From positions 1,990,001-2,054,000 of the forward strand of contig NC_008700.1 of the NCBI RefSeq assembly GCF_000015245.1: a DNA stretch of 64,000 nucleotides. Direction: 5' to 3'. This document shows, one piece after another, positions 15,890 to 24,504 of the stretch (position 1 is the first letter of the stretch; every line of letters starts with the position of its first letter). Below the pieces are notes generated by a model. It worked only from the letters and a program-made list of their open reading frames with translations. It was not told the DNA's origin and did no database searches. The position numbers were made by a program, and so were the translations under genes. The stretch comes from Shewanella amazonensis SB2B (GTDB taxonomy: Bacteria > Pseudomonadota > Gammaproteobacteria > Enterobacterales > Shewanellaceae).

Positions 15890-16960
15890 CTAGATGCGAC
15901 GGTACAGTTTGGTCAGCATCTCGTCGGTCACTTTTTCTTCCCAACCGTCGCCGTACACGTTGTGCCACAGTGGGCCGAGGCTCTTGGCCACTTTAACCAT
16001 ACGAGCAATGGTTTCATCTGGCAAATCTTTGCAGATGTCTTTTGGCAGGGTGATATTGTGTTTTTCCATCATGGTGCGGAATTCGGCCACACCCTCTGGG
16101 TAGAACTCTTCCAGCACGTTAAAGGCGATACAGTTGCCGATACCGTGGTGGTAGCCCAGCACGTAACCCAGGCCATAAGACAGGGCGTGACAGGCACCCA
16201 CCTGGCTGTACGCGATGGACATGCCGCCCATGTATGAGGCCATCATCAGCTTGTCGTCTTTTTCTGGGTGGTCATCCAGGTACACTTGACGGCACAGCTC
16301 CAGTGATTTTTCACCGAAGGCCTTGGAATATTCGTTCAGGTAAGTGCCTTCCAGCGACTCGATGCAGTGGATGTAGCAATCCATCCCTGTGTAGAACCAC
16401 TGATCAACAGGTACACCGGCAATCAGCTCGGGATCCATGATGATCTGGTCGAATACGGTGAAGTCTGAGTTAAGACCCAGCTTGCGCTCAGGGCCGCACA
16501 GTACCGCAGTACGTGAGGCTTCGGCACCGGTACCGGAAATGGTAGGAATACCAATGTGATGAACGGCAGCCACCTTAATCAGATCCCAGCCCTGGTACAT
16601 GGCAGAGCCACCTGGGTTGGTCAGCATCAGGGATACGGCCTTGGCCAAATCCATGGTAGAACCGCCACCCAGACCCACTACGCTGACGGGCAGCTTGCTG
16701 TTGAAGGCCTGTACTTCCTCGGTGAGGGCATCAACCTGTTCGGTTGAAGGCTCATCGTCCACGTTTACCCAAATCAGCTTGTCTTGTGGCTTGACCGGAA
16801 TACGGCTTTCCAGTGGTTTGCCCTGGTGCACGTCGTCCACCAGAAATACCACGAAATCGTCATCGTTCTTGCGCTCGGCGGCCAGTACTTCGTCGAGCTG
16901 GTTGAATGCGCCGCGACCGAAGATCATCTTAGGTACAGCTTTGAAATTTCTGAACTTCAT
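15890..16960 (-). CDS. kdnB: Kdo 8-oxidase KdnB, iron-containing alcohol dehydrogenase family
   Basis: Protein of 356 residues of the metal-dependent alcohol dehydrogenase family. It has GLGGGSTMDLAKAVS for cofactor binding, TISGTGAEASRTAV, and the metal-ligand region GACHALSYGLGYVLGYHHG. In Shewanella oneidensis KdnB oxidises C8 of Kdo to an aldehyde, which KdnA then aminates. The adjacent kdnA (19 bp upstream) and kdsB make this the best reading here over a generic alcohol dehydrogenase. The start at 16960 gives MKFRNFKAVPKMIFG, preceded by a GGGAGTC ribosome site. A longer open frame to 17011 would overlap kdnA. Confidence 0.9.
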   Translation of the reverse strand: MKFRNFKAVPKMIFGRGAFNQLDEVLAAERKNDDDFVVFLVDDVHQGKPLESRIPVKPQDKLIWVNVDDEPSTEQVDALTEEVQAFNSKLPVSVVGLGGGSTMDLAKAVSLMLTNPGGSAMYQGWDLIKVAAVHHIGIPTISGTGAEASRTAVLCGPERKLGLNSDFTVFDQIIMDPELIAGVPVDQWFYTGMDCYIHCIESLEGTYLNEYSKAFGEKSLELCRQVYLDDHPEKDDKLMMASYMGGMSIAYSQVGACHALSYGLGYVLGYHHGIGNCIAFNVLEEFYPEGVAEFRTMMEKHNITLPKDICKDLPDETIARMVKVAKSLGPLWHNVYGDGWEEKVTDEMLTKLYRRI

Positions 16961-16979
16961 TGCAAAAGACTCCCGTCTA

Positions 16980-18167
16980 TTATTGGGCAAAGGCCTTCTT
17001 GATGTTGGCAATACGTTCCTGGATCTGTTCTTCAGTCCAGCTGAGCTTGATGAGCATGGAAATAGTACGGCTCATGATAGCGTCAGATTTGGGTACAGAA
17101 ATCTGGGTGTAGTCAGGCTTGTCGGCCACCAGAGTGATGGGCAGGGCAGCCGGGGCACTCAGGTTGTGGATGTGGTCCCAGTTCTTCAGGTAGTGCCAGT
17201 TGTTCACATACCAGTAGAAGCAGCCATCAACACCGTTGGCCGCGAGGGCCTTGCTGATTTCCTGGGCGCGTGCTTCGGTGGGCAGCATAAATGACAGGAA
17301 GCCTGCGTTGTCGCCCTCTGGGTCTGGAATCACGCGGAAGCTGACTTCGGCAATCTCGGCCATGGCATCTTTAATCAGCTTTTTGTTTTTACGCTGAATG
17401 TCGAGGATGGTGTCGAGTTTGCGCAGCTGTGCCAGGCCCAGTGCGGCATTCATTTCGCTGATGCGGAAGTTCATGCCCATGATGGGGTGCTTCTCGGCGC
17501 CGCGGTCGTTACCGATATGGTCGTGGCCGTGATCAGAGAACATGTGGCTGTGGTTGTAGATGGTTTCGTCGTTGGTCACTACGGCGCCACCTTCACCACA
17601 GGAAATGGTTTTCACTGAGTCGAAAGAATAACAACCTACCTGACCAATGGTACCCAGTGCCTGGCCCTGATAGCTGCCGCCGATGGCCTGACAGGCATCT
17701 TCCATCAGAATAATGCCATGCTCATCACAGATGGCTTTGATTTCAGCCATGTGGCCCATGGAGCCACACATGTGCACAAAGTTAACGGCCTTGGTACGTG
17801 GGGTGATGGCAGCACGAATGCCTTCCGGTGACAGACACAGGGTCTCGTCGATTTCGGCAAATACAGGCACCGCACCCGCCATCATAATGGCTTCAACCGA
17901 GGCCACGAAGGTAAAGGGGGGCACAATCACTTCATCACCGGCACCAATGCCGGCTGCCATCAGCGCGGTAGTGAGGGCACTGGTACCGCTGGAGAGCAGG
18001 TGAGCGTGTTTGACATTCAGCTTCTCACATAAGAGCGCTTCAAAGTCGCGGCTTTTCCAACGGTCATTGCGCATGCCATCGAAGTTGTAACGGAAGGTAA
18101 AGCCGTGCTCCATAACATCTGCGACTTCCTGCTTTTCTTCAGGACCAAAAATTTCAAAACCGGGCAT
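16980..18167 (-). CDS. kdnA: 8-amino-3,8-dideoxy-Kdo transaminase KdnA (DegT/DnrJ/EryC1 family)
   Basis: PLP-dependent sugar aminotransferase of 395 residues. It shows LSSGTSALTTALMAAGIG (cofactor phosphate site), EDACQAIGGSYQG, and DSVKTISCGEGGA with the Schiff-base lysine near residue 186. In Shewanella, KdnA transfers an amino group from glutamate to the 8-oxo sugar made by KdnB, giving Kdo8N for the inner core lipopolysaccharide. The gene order kdnA-kdnB-kdsB supports this role. The replacement of Kdo by Kdo8N is reported to help outer-membrane integrity and resistance to cationic peptides. Confidence 0.9.
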   Translation of the reverse strand: MPGFEIFGPEEKQEVADVMEHGFTFRYNFDGMRNDRWKSRDFEALLCEKLNVKHAHLLSSGTSALTTALMAAGIGAGDEVIVPPFTFVASVEAIMMAGAVPVFAEIDETLCLSPEGIRAAITPRTKAVNFVHMCGSMGHMAEIKAICDEHGIILMEDACQAIGGSYQGQALGTIGQVGCYSFDSVKTISCGEGGAVVTNDETIYNHSHMFSDHGHDHIGNDRGAEKHPIMGMNFRISEMNAALGLAQLRKLDTILDIQRKNKKLIKDAMAEIAEVSFRVIPDPEGDNAGFLSFMLPTEARAQEISKALAANGVDGCFYWYVNNWHYLKNWDHIHNLSAPAALPITLVADKPDYTQISVPKSDAIMSRTISMLIKLSWTEEQIQERIANIKKAFAQ

Positions 18168-18267
18168 GGAAGTGATTCTCCTAAATTCTACACATGGCGC
18201 CTTTGGCGCAATGAAAAAACCTGAAGATTATACCTGTGTTGGCAAGGTGATAGCGATGGGGAGGGCG

Positions 18268-18300
18268 AAAAAAAACAAAAAAGGCAGCGCGCTGGCTGCC
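18268..18300 (-). terminator. Terminator after carbonic anhydrase gene
   Basis: On the minus strand GGCAGCC and GGCTGCC-type arms (18283-18300) are followed by a long T-rich tract (18268-18282), 18 bp after the carbonic anhydrase stop. Confidence 0.85.
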
Positions 18301-18317
18301 TGTGGATTTACTCAGCC

Positions 18318-18929
18318 TTATTGGCCAAGAAAGGTCTCCCGGTCGACGGTAACATCCAGGTCGGTGAGCAGTCCGTTGGTGATGCCATATATCCAACCGT
18401 GGATGGCGACTTCCTGACCGCGGGCCCAGGCTTCCTGGACTATGTTTGATTCGCTGACATTGGCCACCTGCTCAATCACATTGAGCTCGCACAGGCGGTC
18501 AAAGCGTGCCTGATCGTCAAGGTTTGTCAGCTCATCGTTGTGCAGGCGATGTATATCACGAAGATGACCCAGCCAGTTGTCGATAAGGCCAAGGCGAGCG
18601 CTGCCCATGGCGGCACGGACGCCGCCGCAGCCGTAATGGCCCACCACCATGATGTGTTTCACCTGCAGCACGTCCACTGCGTACTGAAGCACCGACAGAC
18701 AGTTGAGGTCGGTGTGGATCACCATGTTGGCGATATTACGGTGAACAAAGACCTCTCCGGGCAGCAAGTCAATGATTTGATTGGAGGGAACTCGGCTATC
18801 GGAGCAACCAATCCACAGGTATTCGGGGTTTTGCTGCTTGGCCAGGGTTTCGAAAAAGCCCGGGTTTTCCTGCAGGATGCGCTGTGCCCATCGACGGTTA
18901 TTGTCGAACAAGGGTTTGAGTAGTTTCAT
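18318..18929 (-). CDS. can: Beta-class carbonic anhydrase
   Basis: Enzyme of 203 residues that interconverts CO2 and bicarbonate in the cytoplasm. All beta-class zinc ligands are visible: C42 and D44 with R46 in GCSDSRVPSN, and H98 and C101 in VVGHYGCGGV. Length and motifs match the essential Can (YadF) type of enteric bacteria. It stands alone with its own terminator, downstream gene kdnA being separated by about 150 bp. Confidence 0.95.
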   Translation of the reverse strand: MKLLKPLFDNNRRWAQRILQENPGFFETLAKQQNPEYLWIGCSDSRVPSNQIIDLLPGEVFVHRNIANMVIHTDLNCLSVLQYAVDVLQVKHIMVVGHYGCGGVRAAMGSARLGLIDNWLGHLRDIHRLHNDELTNLDDQARFDRLCELNVIEQVANVSESNIVQEAWARGQEVAIHGWIYGITNGLLTDLDVTVDRETFLGQ

Positions 18930-19041
18930 CTTGTCGTCGTAATTTGGCGAAATTCGGCGCTAGTGTATCAGGAAATTTTCCCGTGGCTGGTCAATCCATC
19001 TTAAAAAGCTGTGATCCAAACGAAAATACTGATAATCCAAC

Positions 19042-19071
19042 AAAAACAGGCCCCATTTGGCGCCTGTTTTT
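19042..19071 (-). terminator. Terminator after the PstS-like gene
   Basis: AAAAACAGGC and GCCTGTTTTT form the arms around CCCATTTGGC. It lies 17 bp beyond the stop of the PstS-like gene and can work in both directions. Confidence 0.8.
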
Positions 19072-19087
19072 CAGTCACTTAATTGCC

Positions 19088-19501
19088 TCAGAAGCGGGCG
19101 ATTACCTTCACCGTGTCGTTCACGTTGGCGGCATCCACGAAGCCAATCATGTTGGGATTGGACGCCACCAGACTCAGCATTTCGGCATCATCGACCGATT
19201 TTGGCGGCTGGCCCTGACCGGAAAACACCAGTTTGGACCAATAGGCTTTGAGCTGGCTTTCTGATTTGCCAAGCACCTTGTCCACAAAGGCGGCTCTGGT
19301 GCTGCTGCCTTCCTTTAAATCCAGAGGGACAACGGGACCGCCGCCGGGAAAGGATTTGAGCTTACCAAGATAAATGCGGGAAATATCCCCAGAATCCATG
19401 GTCACGCCGTTGCTGGGATGCACCACAACCACGACCTCAGCCATGGCACTAACGGACAACATCAGGCTGGCACAGGCGCATAATGCAGAGAGTATTTTCA
19501 T
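19088..19501 (-). CDS. Small PstS-like periplasmic phosphate-binding domain protein
   Basis: Protein of 137 residues with a cleavable signal peptide (MKILSALCACASLMLSVSAMA, cleavage near residue 21). The mature part resembles half of a PstS phosphate-binding fold: ISRIYLGKLKSFPGG, a stretch DLKEGSSTRAAF like a ligand-binding loop, and NMIGFVDAANVND near the end. Full PstS is about twice as long, and no pstCAB genes follow, so it is unlikely to be a classical transporter component. It is 12 bp downstream of a porin gene, so the two probably act together in the envelope. Phosphate as ligand is inference. Confidence 0.8.
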   Translation of the reverse strand: MKILSALCACASLMLSVSAMAEVVVVVHPSNGVTMDSGDISRIYLGKLKSFPGGGPVVPLDLKEGSSTRAAFVDKVLGKSESQLKAYWSKLVFSGQGQPPKSVDDAEMLSLVASNPNMIGFVDAANVNDTVKVIARF

Positions 19502-19513
19502 GATAGAGCCTCC

Positions 19514-20695
19514 TTAAAAGACCAGGTCTACGCCCATTAACAGTACCTGCCCATCGGTGGCCGGGCCTTTATCATTGGTAAAGTCGGTGTATTCCACCTT
19601 GAATGCCGCTGAGCTGTGAAAATCCCATCGCATGCCGAGGGTGTAGTAGTAGCTATCCTGCTGCTGGGTTTCCAGCGCCATTTGGGTCAGACCAATCAGA
19701 GGGGCTACTTGGGGCTGCGCCGCAGGCGGCAGGGCGTTATACACGGGCAGCATGGCATCCAGCGCTTCGTACTGGGGTTTGTTTTCATCCCAGCCGTAGG
19801 TGGCGTGCAGCGTAACGGCACCAAAGCGAATGCCACCGGACACAAAGGCGGAATCCTGCAGGGCGAAGGCGCTGGGGTCCAGGTCGAGGCGGGTGTACTC
19901 GGCGAGAATAAACCAGTTTCCGGGATCGTACTTACCATGAACGCCAATGATGGTGGCGGAGTCATCGATGGGCAATATGTCGTTTACGGTCTGCTCCGGG
20001 AACAGGCCGGTTGATTCCACTGCCGCAGCCAAGGCAAGTAAATCGGGGTACTCGTAGGTGAGATCTGACACATACCCCAGATTCAGGCCGTATTCGAAGT
20101 CTCCGGTGGTGAAATTGAGGTTAAGTATGTGCCCCTTGGCAGAAAAGGGGGCCGGAGTGATGTCGGTTCCGGACGGCACAAAATCCTCTTTGGAGGACGT
20201 GATGTACTTATAGGTAACACCTACGTCTGTGTCACCCCAGAGGGTAGAGTACACAAGGCCGATGCCTTCACCGCTGCTGAAAGGCAGCGAGTACACCCCC
20301 TGCGGCGGCATTATCCAGTGGTAGGCAAAGCCCACATCGATGTAGTCCGAATATTTGTAAAGGTTAAAGCGTTGTCTGCCTGCCATTAACATCAAGTTGT
20401 CTGTGATGTCGTAGGACAGGTAGGCCCATTCAAATTCGACATCATAGTCATCCCGGCCCCGGGACAACAACTGCGCCGTGGCGCGCAGGCCGCCACCCAG
20501 GTCGGCCGCCACCTGAACGGCAAACTTGGTATTTTGGTTGAAGTCGATTTCACTGTCATAGCCGAAGAGGGATTCGTCATCGTCCAGGCTGCTGCCGGCA
20601 ACGATGGAGGCAAATCCATTGATTTGAATCTCTGCCCATGCGGCCGGGGTCGCCATCAGGGCAGCAATGGTCGCTGCGACTGTACTTATTCTCAT
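19514..20695 (-). CDS. Outer membrane porin-like beta-barrel protein
   Basis: Protein of 393 residues with a signal peptide (MRISTVAATIAALMATPAAWA) followed by a mature start EIQINGFASIVAG, typical of Shewanella/Vibrio trimeric porins. The body shows alternating hydrophobic and polar beta strands with short turns (for example FEWAYLSYDI, ILNLNFTTGDFEYGL), and the chain ends GVDLVF with the terminal phenylalanine needed for BAM-mediated insertion. Substrate is unknown. The adjacent PstS-like gene, 12 bp away, hints at phosphate or another anion, but that is only context. Confidence 0.85.
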   Translation of the reverse strand: MRISTVAATIAALMATPAAWAEIQINGFASIVAGSSLDDDESLFGYDSEIDFNQNTKFAVQVAADLGGGLRATAQLLSRGRDDYDVEFEWAYLSYDITDNLMLMAGRQRFNLYKYSDYIDVGFAYHWIMPPQGVYSLPFSSGEGIGLVYSTLWGDTDVGVTYKYITSSKEDFVPSGTDITPAPFSAKGHILNLNFTTGDFEYGLNLGYVSDLTYEYPDLLALAAAVESTGLFPEQTVNDILPIDDSATIIGVHGKYDPGNWFILAEYTRLDLDPSAFALQDSAFVSGGIRFGAVTLHATYGWDENKPQYEALDAMLPVYNALPPAAQPQVAPLIGLTQMALETQQQDSYYYTLGMRWDFHSSAAFKVEYTDFTNDKGPATDGQVLLMGVDLVF

Positions 20696-20768
20696 GACTT
20701 AGGGTCCTTATGAGGGAAAGACAGTATTAAAGCTAGTAGAAAAGTTTGGGAATTCACGAATTTGTAAC

Positions 20769-20790
20769 AAAAAAGGGCCCCGAAGGCCCT
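20769..20790 (-). terminator. Terminator after alpha/beta hydrolase gene
   Basis: On the minus strand AGGGCC-TTCG-GGCCCT is followed by TTTTTTG, 43 bp beyond the hydrolase stop. Confidence 0.85.
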
Positions 20791-20832
20791 GATTTATCAG
20801 CAGGTTTGCTGAAGATCAATCCAAAGAGAAAA

Positions 20833-21660
20833 TCACTTCAGCTGAGCCGTTAAAAAGCTCAGCAGTTTTTCATTAACAAACTGAGGATTTTCAAGGCAGG
20901 AAATGTGCCCGGCAGCCGGAATATGCACCAGGGTGCTGCCATCAATGGCTTCATGCATCAGGTAGCTTTCCAGTACACTGCGGGCCTTGTCTTCAACGCC
21001 CACCATCACCAGTACAGGAAGGGTCAACTGCTCAACATCATCCAGGGTATCGCGGCGACCAAACACCAGGCGGCCCATGCGTTCGATGTCGGCGATACAC
21101 TCACCTTTGAGAGTGGCAAGGTGCGCGGCAAAATCGGCGGTATGGCGCGCATCCGGATTGTTTGAGAAAAACAACGGCACTATGGCATCTATCATGGGCG
21201 CCGGAATGCTGCCGGTGGCCTTGATGACATCCAGCATGCCAAAGTACTTGGCTCGGGTGATTTCAGGTTCAAAGCCGATAAAGCTGTCCATCATGACAAA
21301 CGCCTGAACACGCGATGGGGCAAGCAGCACCAATTCGGCCCCCCACATGGCGCCTACACTGAGGCCAACAATGGAGAAGGTGTCGACATTGATGCTGTCC
21401 ATCAGCGCCAGCATGTCTTGGGCAACCCCGGTGAGGCTATTAAGCCTTGCCGGCACAGGACCCGATTGACCGTGGCCATGCAGGTCTACCGCGATAACCC
21501 TGAAATCTTTGGCCAGCAGCGCCAGCTGCTCCTGCCACATCATACTGTCCCACAGATAGCTGTGACCGAGCAGCAGAACAGGCCCTGTGCCCATGTCGAG
21601 ATAACTTAAGACAGTGTCCGGCAGAGTGAAGGTTTTGCGATATTGTTCAAAATCATTCAT
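20833..21660 (-). CDS. Alpha/beta hydrolase
   Basis: Protein of 275 residues with the alpha/beta hydrolase fold: an oxyanion region LLGHSYLWDSMMW, the nucleophile elbow GLSVGAM with the catalytic serine near residue 98, an acid in VMVGVEDKA, and the catalytic histidine in AAGHISCLENP near the C-terminus. Such enzymes cleave esters or C-C bonds of small molecules; the substrate cannot be told. The ATG at 21660 (MNDFEQYRKTF) lies inside the end of the M15 peptidase gene (8-bp overlap), so it is translationally coupled to it. Confidence 0.88.
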   Translation of the reverse strand: MNDFEQYRKTFTLPDTVLSYLDMGTGPVLLLGHSYLWDSMMWQEQLALLAKDFRVIAVDLHGHGQSGPVPARLNSLTGVAQDMLALMDSINVDTFSIVGLSVGAMWGAELVLLAPSRVQAFVMMDSFIGFEPEITRAKYFGMLDVIKATGSIPAPMIDAIVPLFFSNNPDARHTADFAAHLATLKGECIADIERMGRLVFGRRDTLDDVEQLTLPVLVMVGVEDKARSVLESYLMHEAIDGSTLVHIPAAGHISCLENPQFVNEKLLSFLTAQLK

Positions 21661-22354
21661 GACGTAAATCCAACTCGTCAAAGGTAAAAGAGGGCGCGGC
21701 AAAGTGTCTCACATAACGCTCTACCAAGGTGTCCAGTCGCAACAGCACTGTATCTTTAAGCGCCATATCACTGGCAGCAATCACGGACCTAAGCAGATTG
21801 GTATCAAACTGATTGATGGCAAATTGGGCAGCCGGGGCAAAGCTGATATGCCAGGGTTCGGGGCTGACGCCACTTTTGCCGGCCTGATAGGGCAGGAAGA
21901 AGCCAAACGCTTCACCACTCTCAATGAGCCAGTTCGCGAGGGCGTGGCAGGGGCCATCTTTGGCATATTCCCAGGCCTCCAGTTTGAGCGCATCCTTTTC
22001 TATCCGGGCGGCGTCAAACACATCCAGATCTGTTCCCCAGTGGTGACGTGAGCACCCCGGCAGCGCTGACCACAGCAGTATGGTGTCTATTAGCTTATCA
22101 GCATCCAGCGAGCTCCCATCAAGGGGCTGGCCTTTTGCATCCAGCAGCGGGCGTTTGCCCGTAGCCTTGGCATTCCAGATAGCCAGTTGGCGCTCGAAGG
22201 AGCGATAACCTGAGGTCACGGCAAGCTTAATGCCCGCCTTGGCAGCCTGATGCTGCATGGCCGCAAAGGCCTTTGCGGCGGCGGGGTGCATCATCACCCC
22301 GTCATGGCTCACGAGCGGTGGCTCGGCGGCACCGTAAATCCAGCTCAGTTGCAC
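21653..22354 (-). CDS. M15 family metallopeptidase (D-Ala-D-Ala carboxypeptidase-like)
   Basis: Protein of 233 residues. TSGYRSFERQLAIWN and SRHHWGTDLDVFD provide the first zinc ligands (H and D of the SxHxxGxDxD motif), and PEPWHISF provides the last histidine, as in VanY/DdpX-type peptidoglycan peptidases of the M15B group. There is no clear signal peptide, so it may act in the cytoplasm on recycled muropeptides, or the GTG start (22354) may be wrong. It overlaps dapE by 10 bp and the hydrolase by 8 bp; linkage to dapE fits cell-wall peptide metabolism. Confidence 0.85.
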   Translation of the reverse strand: MQLSWIYGAAEPPLVSHDGVMMHPAAAKAFAAMQHQAAKAGIKLAVTSGYRSFERQLAIWNAKATGKRPLLDAKGQPLDGSSLDADKLIDTILLWSALPGCSRHHWGTDLDVFDAARIEKDALKLEAWEYAKDGPCHALANWLIESGEAFGFFLPYQAGKSGVSPEPWHISFAPAAQFAINQFDTNLLRSVIAASDMALKDTVLLRLDTLVERYVRHFAAPSFTFDELDLRHE

Positions 22355-23493
22355 AGCAGCTTTTCCAGAATGCGCTGGTAGCAGCCGGTGAGCAGCTCAA
22401 GATCGCTTGCCTTCACGCACTCGTTCACCTTGTGAATGGTGGCATTGACCGGACCGAGCTCAATCACCTGAGCACCGGTGGGCGCGATAAAGCGGCCATC
22501 GGAGGTGCCGCCGGTGGTTTGCGGGTCGGTGTGGGTACCTGTTACCTCGAAAATTGCTTCCCGGGTGGCATCCAGCAGTGGGCCTTCTCCGGTGAGGAAA
22601 GGCAGGCCGTTAAACACCCAGTCGATGTCGTAATCGAGCCCATGGGCATCGAGAATACCCAGTACGCGGGCAATCAGGGTCTCAGCGGTCACTTCGGTGG
22701 AGTAACGGAAGTTGAACATCACCTTGAGTTCACCCGGGATCACATTGGATGCGCCCGTGCCGCCGTTGATGTTGGCAATCTGAAAACTGGTGGGCGGGAA
22801 GAATTCATTGCCCTTGTCCCACTCGATACGGGATAACTCTGCCAGGGCCGGTGCCGCCCTGTGGATTGGGTTATCGGCCAAATGGGGGTAGGCCACATGG
22901 CCCTGAATACCTTTGACTGTGAGGTTGCCAGTAAGGCTGCCCCGACGGCCGTTTTTCACCACATCCCCGAGAAGATGGGTGCTGGAAGGCTCGCCCACCA
23001 AGGCCCAGGTTATCTTTTCATGGCGTGCTTCAAGCGTTTCAACAACACGCACAGTGCCATTAATAAAGGGGCCTTCTTCATCGGAGGTGATAAGAAAGGC
23101 GATGGAGCCCTGATGGTCCGGGTGCTCGGCCACAAATCGCTCAGCGGCCACCACCATGGCGGCGAGTGAGCCTTTCATGTCGGCGGCGCCGCGGCCGTGG
23201 ATATAACCGTCAATCACCACAGGATCGAATGGCGGGGTGTGCCACCGATTCAGATCGCCAACCGGCACCACATCAGTGTGGCCTGCAAAACAGAATACCG
23301 GACCCTCAGTGCCACGGCGGGCCCAGAGGTTGGTGGTGTCTTCAAATACCATGGGCTCGATGGTAAAGCCAATGGCGGCGAGACGTTTGGCCATCAGGTC
23401 CTGACAGCCTTCATCAAGCGGGGTGACAGACGGGCGTGAAATGAGCTCGCGCGTCAGTTCAATCACATCACTGTGGGTTTCTGGGCTACTCAT
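22345..23493 (-). CDS. dapE: Succinyl-diaminopimelate desuccinylase DapE
   Basis: Zinc-dependent M20 hydrolase of 382 residues that releases succinate from N-succinyl-LL-diaminopimelate in lysine and peptidoglycan precursor synthesis. Metal-ligand motifs are FAGHTDVVPVGD, GRGAADMKGSLA, TSDEEGP with the general-base glutamate and VGEPSS, and the C-terminal GPVNATIHKVNE. The ATG overlaps the yffB stop by 4 bp (ATGA). The yffB-dapE pairing is common in gammaproteobacteria. Confidence 0.95.
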   Translation of the reverse strand: MSSPETHSDVIELTRELISRPSVTPLDEGCQDLMAKRLAAIGFTIEPMVFEDTTNLWARRGTEGPVFCFAGHTDVVPVGDLNRWHTPPFDPVVIDGYIHGRGAADMKGSLAAMVVAAERFVAEHPDHQGSIAFLITSDEEGPFINGTVRVVETLEARHEKITWALVGEPSSTHLLGDVVKNGRRGSLTGNLTVKGIQGHVAYPHLADNPIHRAAPALAELSRIEWDKGNEFFPPTSFQIANINGGTGASNVIPGELKVMFNFRYSTEVTAETLIARVLGILDAHGLDYDIDWVFNGLPFLTGEGPLLDATREAIFEVTGTHTDPQTTGGTSDGRFIAPTGAQVIELGPVNATIHKVNECVKASDLELLTGCYQRILEKLLCN

Positions 23494-23834
23494 TGGCCAA
23501 ATACCTCGCTGTACAGCTTGTCGTTAAAGCCTGTGTACACGGTGTCGCCTTTTACCAGCACCGGCCTCTTGATGAGTGTGGGGTACTCCAGCATCAGCGC
23601 AATGGCCTTGGCTGTGTCTATGTCCTGCTTTTGCTCGTCAGTCAGTGCGCGAAAACTGGTGGATTTTTTATTGAGCAGCGGCTCAAATCCAATGCGTGCA
23701 ACCCAGTCATTCAGCTGCTCGGCCGGTAGACCGTCAACACGAAAATCATGGAAAGGGACGTTATGGCCATTGGCTTCCAGCCACTTGCGGGCCTTTTTCA
23801 CGGTGTCGCAATTTTTAATGCCAAAGAGTGTCAC
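23490..23834 (-). CDS. ArsC/Spx-fold protein YffB
   Basis: Thioredoxin-like protein of 114 residues of the ArsC/Spx superfamily. It opens MTLFGIKNCDTVKKARKWL, with a single cysteine (C9) instead of a CxxC pair, and has LLNKKSTSFRAL and YPTLIKRPVLV in the usual places. E. coli YffB binds glutathione, but its physiological role is unsettled. It is the first gene of a tightly overlapping run with dapE, the M15 peptidase and the hydrolase. Confidence 0.88.
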   Translation of the reverse strand: MTLFGIKNCDTVKKARKWLEANGHNVPFHDFRVDGLPAEQLNDWVARIGFEPLLNKKSTSFRALTDEQKQDIDTAKAIALMLEYPTLIKRPVLVKGDTVYTGFNDKLYSEVFGQ

Positions 23835-23923
23835 TGGGGCGCTCCATCTGCAAAAGGAAAGGGCCGCATTGTGGCATGGGGGATTACGCCCCTCAAGTGC
23901 CTCGCGACCCCTGTGAATGAATT

Positions 23924-24433
23924 TCAGATTTCGACGGTAAATATCACGTCTTTGCCGGCTTCGACCCGGCCCTGGGATTTCTCCAGGTACTTGATGTCTT
24001 CCATGTTCGCCAGCACCACGGGGGTAAGCAGGCTATCGGCGTGTTCGCGAAGGTATTCCAAATCGAACGCCAGTATGGGATCGCCAGCCTTCACCTGCTG
24101 GCCTTCTTCGGCGAGACGTTTAAAGCCGTTGCCCCTGAGTTCCACCGTGCCCACACCAAAGTGTACAAACAACTCCAGCCCCTGGGGGGACTCGATACTG
24201 AAGGCATGGTTGGTCTCGAAAATTTTGCCTATGGTGCCGTCAATGGGGGCGTAGATGGTGTCTCCCTCTGGGGCAATGGCTATGCCGTCACCGACGATTT
24301 TCTCGGCAAACACCACGTCGGGCACCTTCTCTATGGGATAAATCTCGCCGGAAACCGGCGCGAGTATGGCAATGCCACCTTCAATGGTTGGCGCCCCGGA
24401 AATCAGTCGCCGAATTCGGCTGAAAAATCCCAT
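23924..24433 (-). CDS. crr: PTS glucose-type IIA component Crr
   Basis: Protein of 169 residues, the IIA-Glc phosphocarrier. The phosphorylated histidine is H91 in LFVHFGVGTVEL and the partner histidine is H76 in ETNHAFS. It receives phosphate from HPr and in its two states signals sugar availability to transporters and adenylate cyclase. It is the third gene of ptsH-ptsI-crr, 71 bp after ptsI. No IIBC transporter is in the window; the neighbouring sugar locus uses MFS transporters, so Crr may be mainly regulatory here (inference). Confidence 0.95.
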   Translation of the reverse strand: MGFFSRIRRLISGAPTIEGGIAILAPVSGEIYPIEKVPDVVFAEKIVGDGIAIAPEGDTIYAPIDGTIGKIFETNHAFSIESPQGLELFVHFGVGTVELRGNGFKRLAEEGQQVKAGDPILAFDLEYLREHADSLLTPVVLANMEDIKYLEKSQGRVEAGKDVIFTVEI

Positions 24434-24504
24434 GACTGCGTACCCCTTGGTTTATAGGCTGATCTTGGCGTCAGCGAAAAATACATCATACTGAAACATT
24501 TAGC

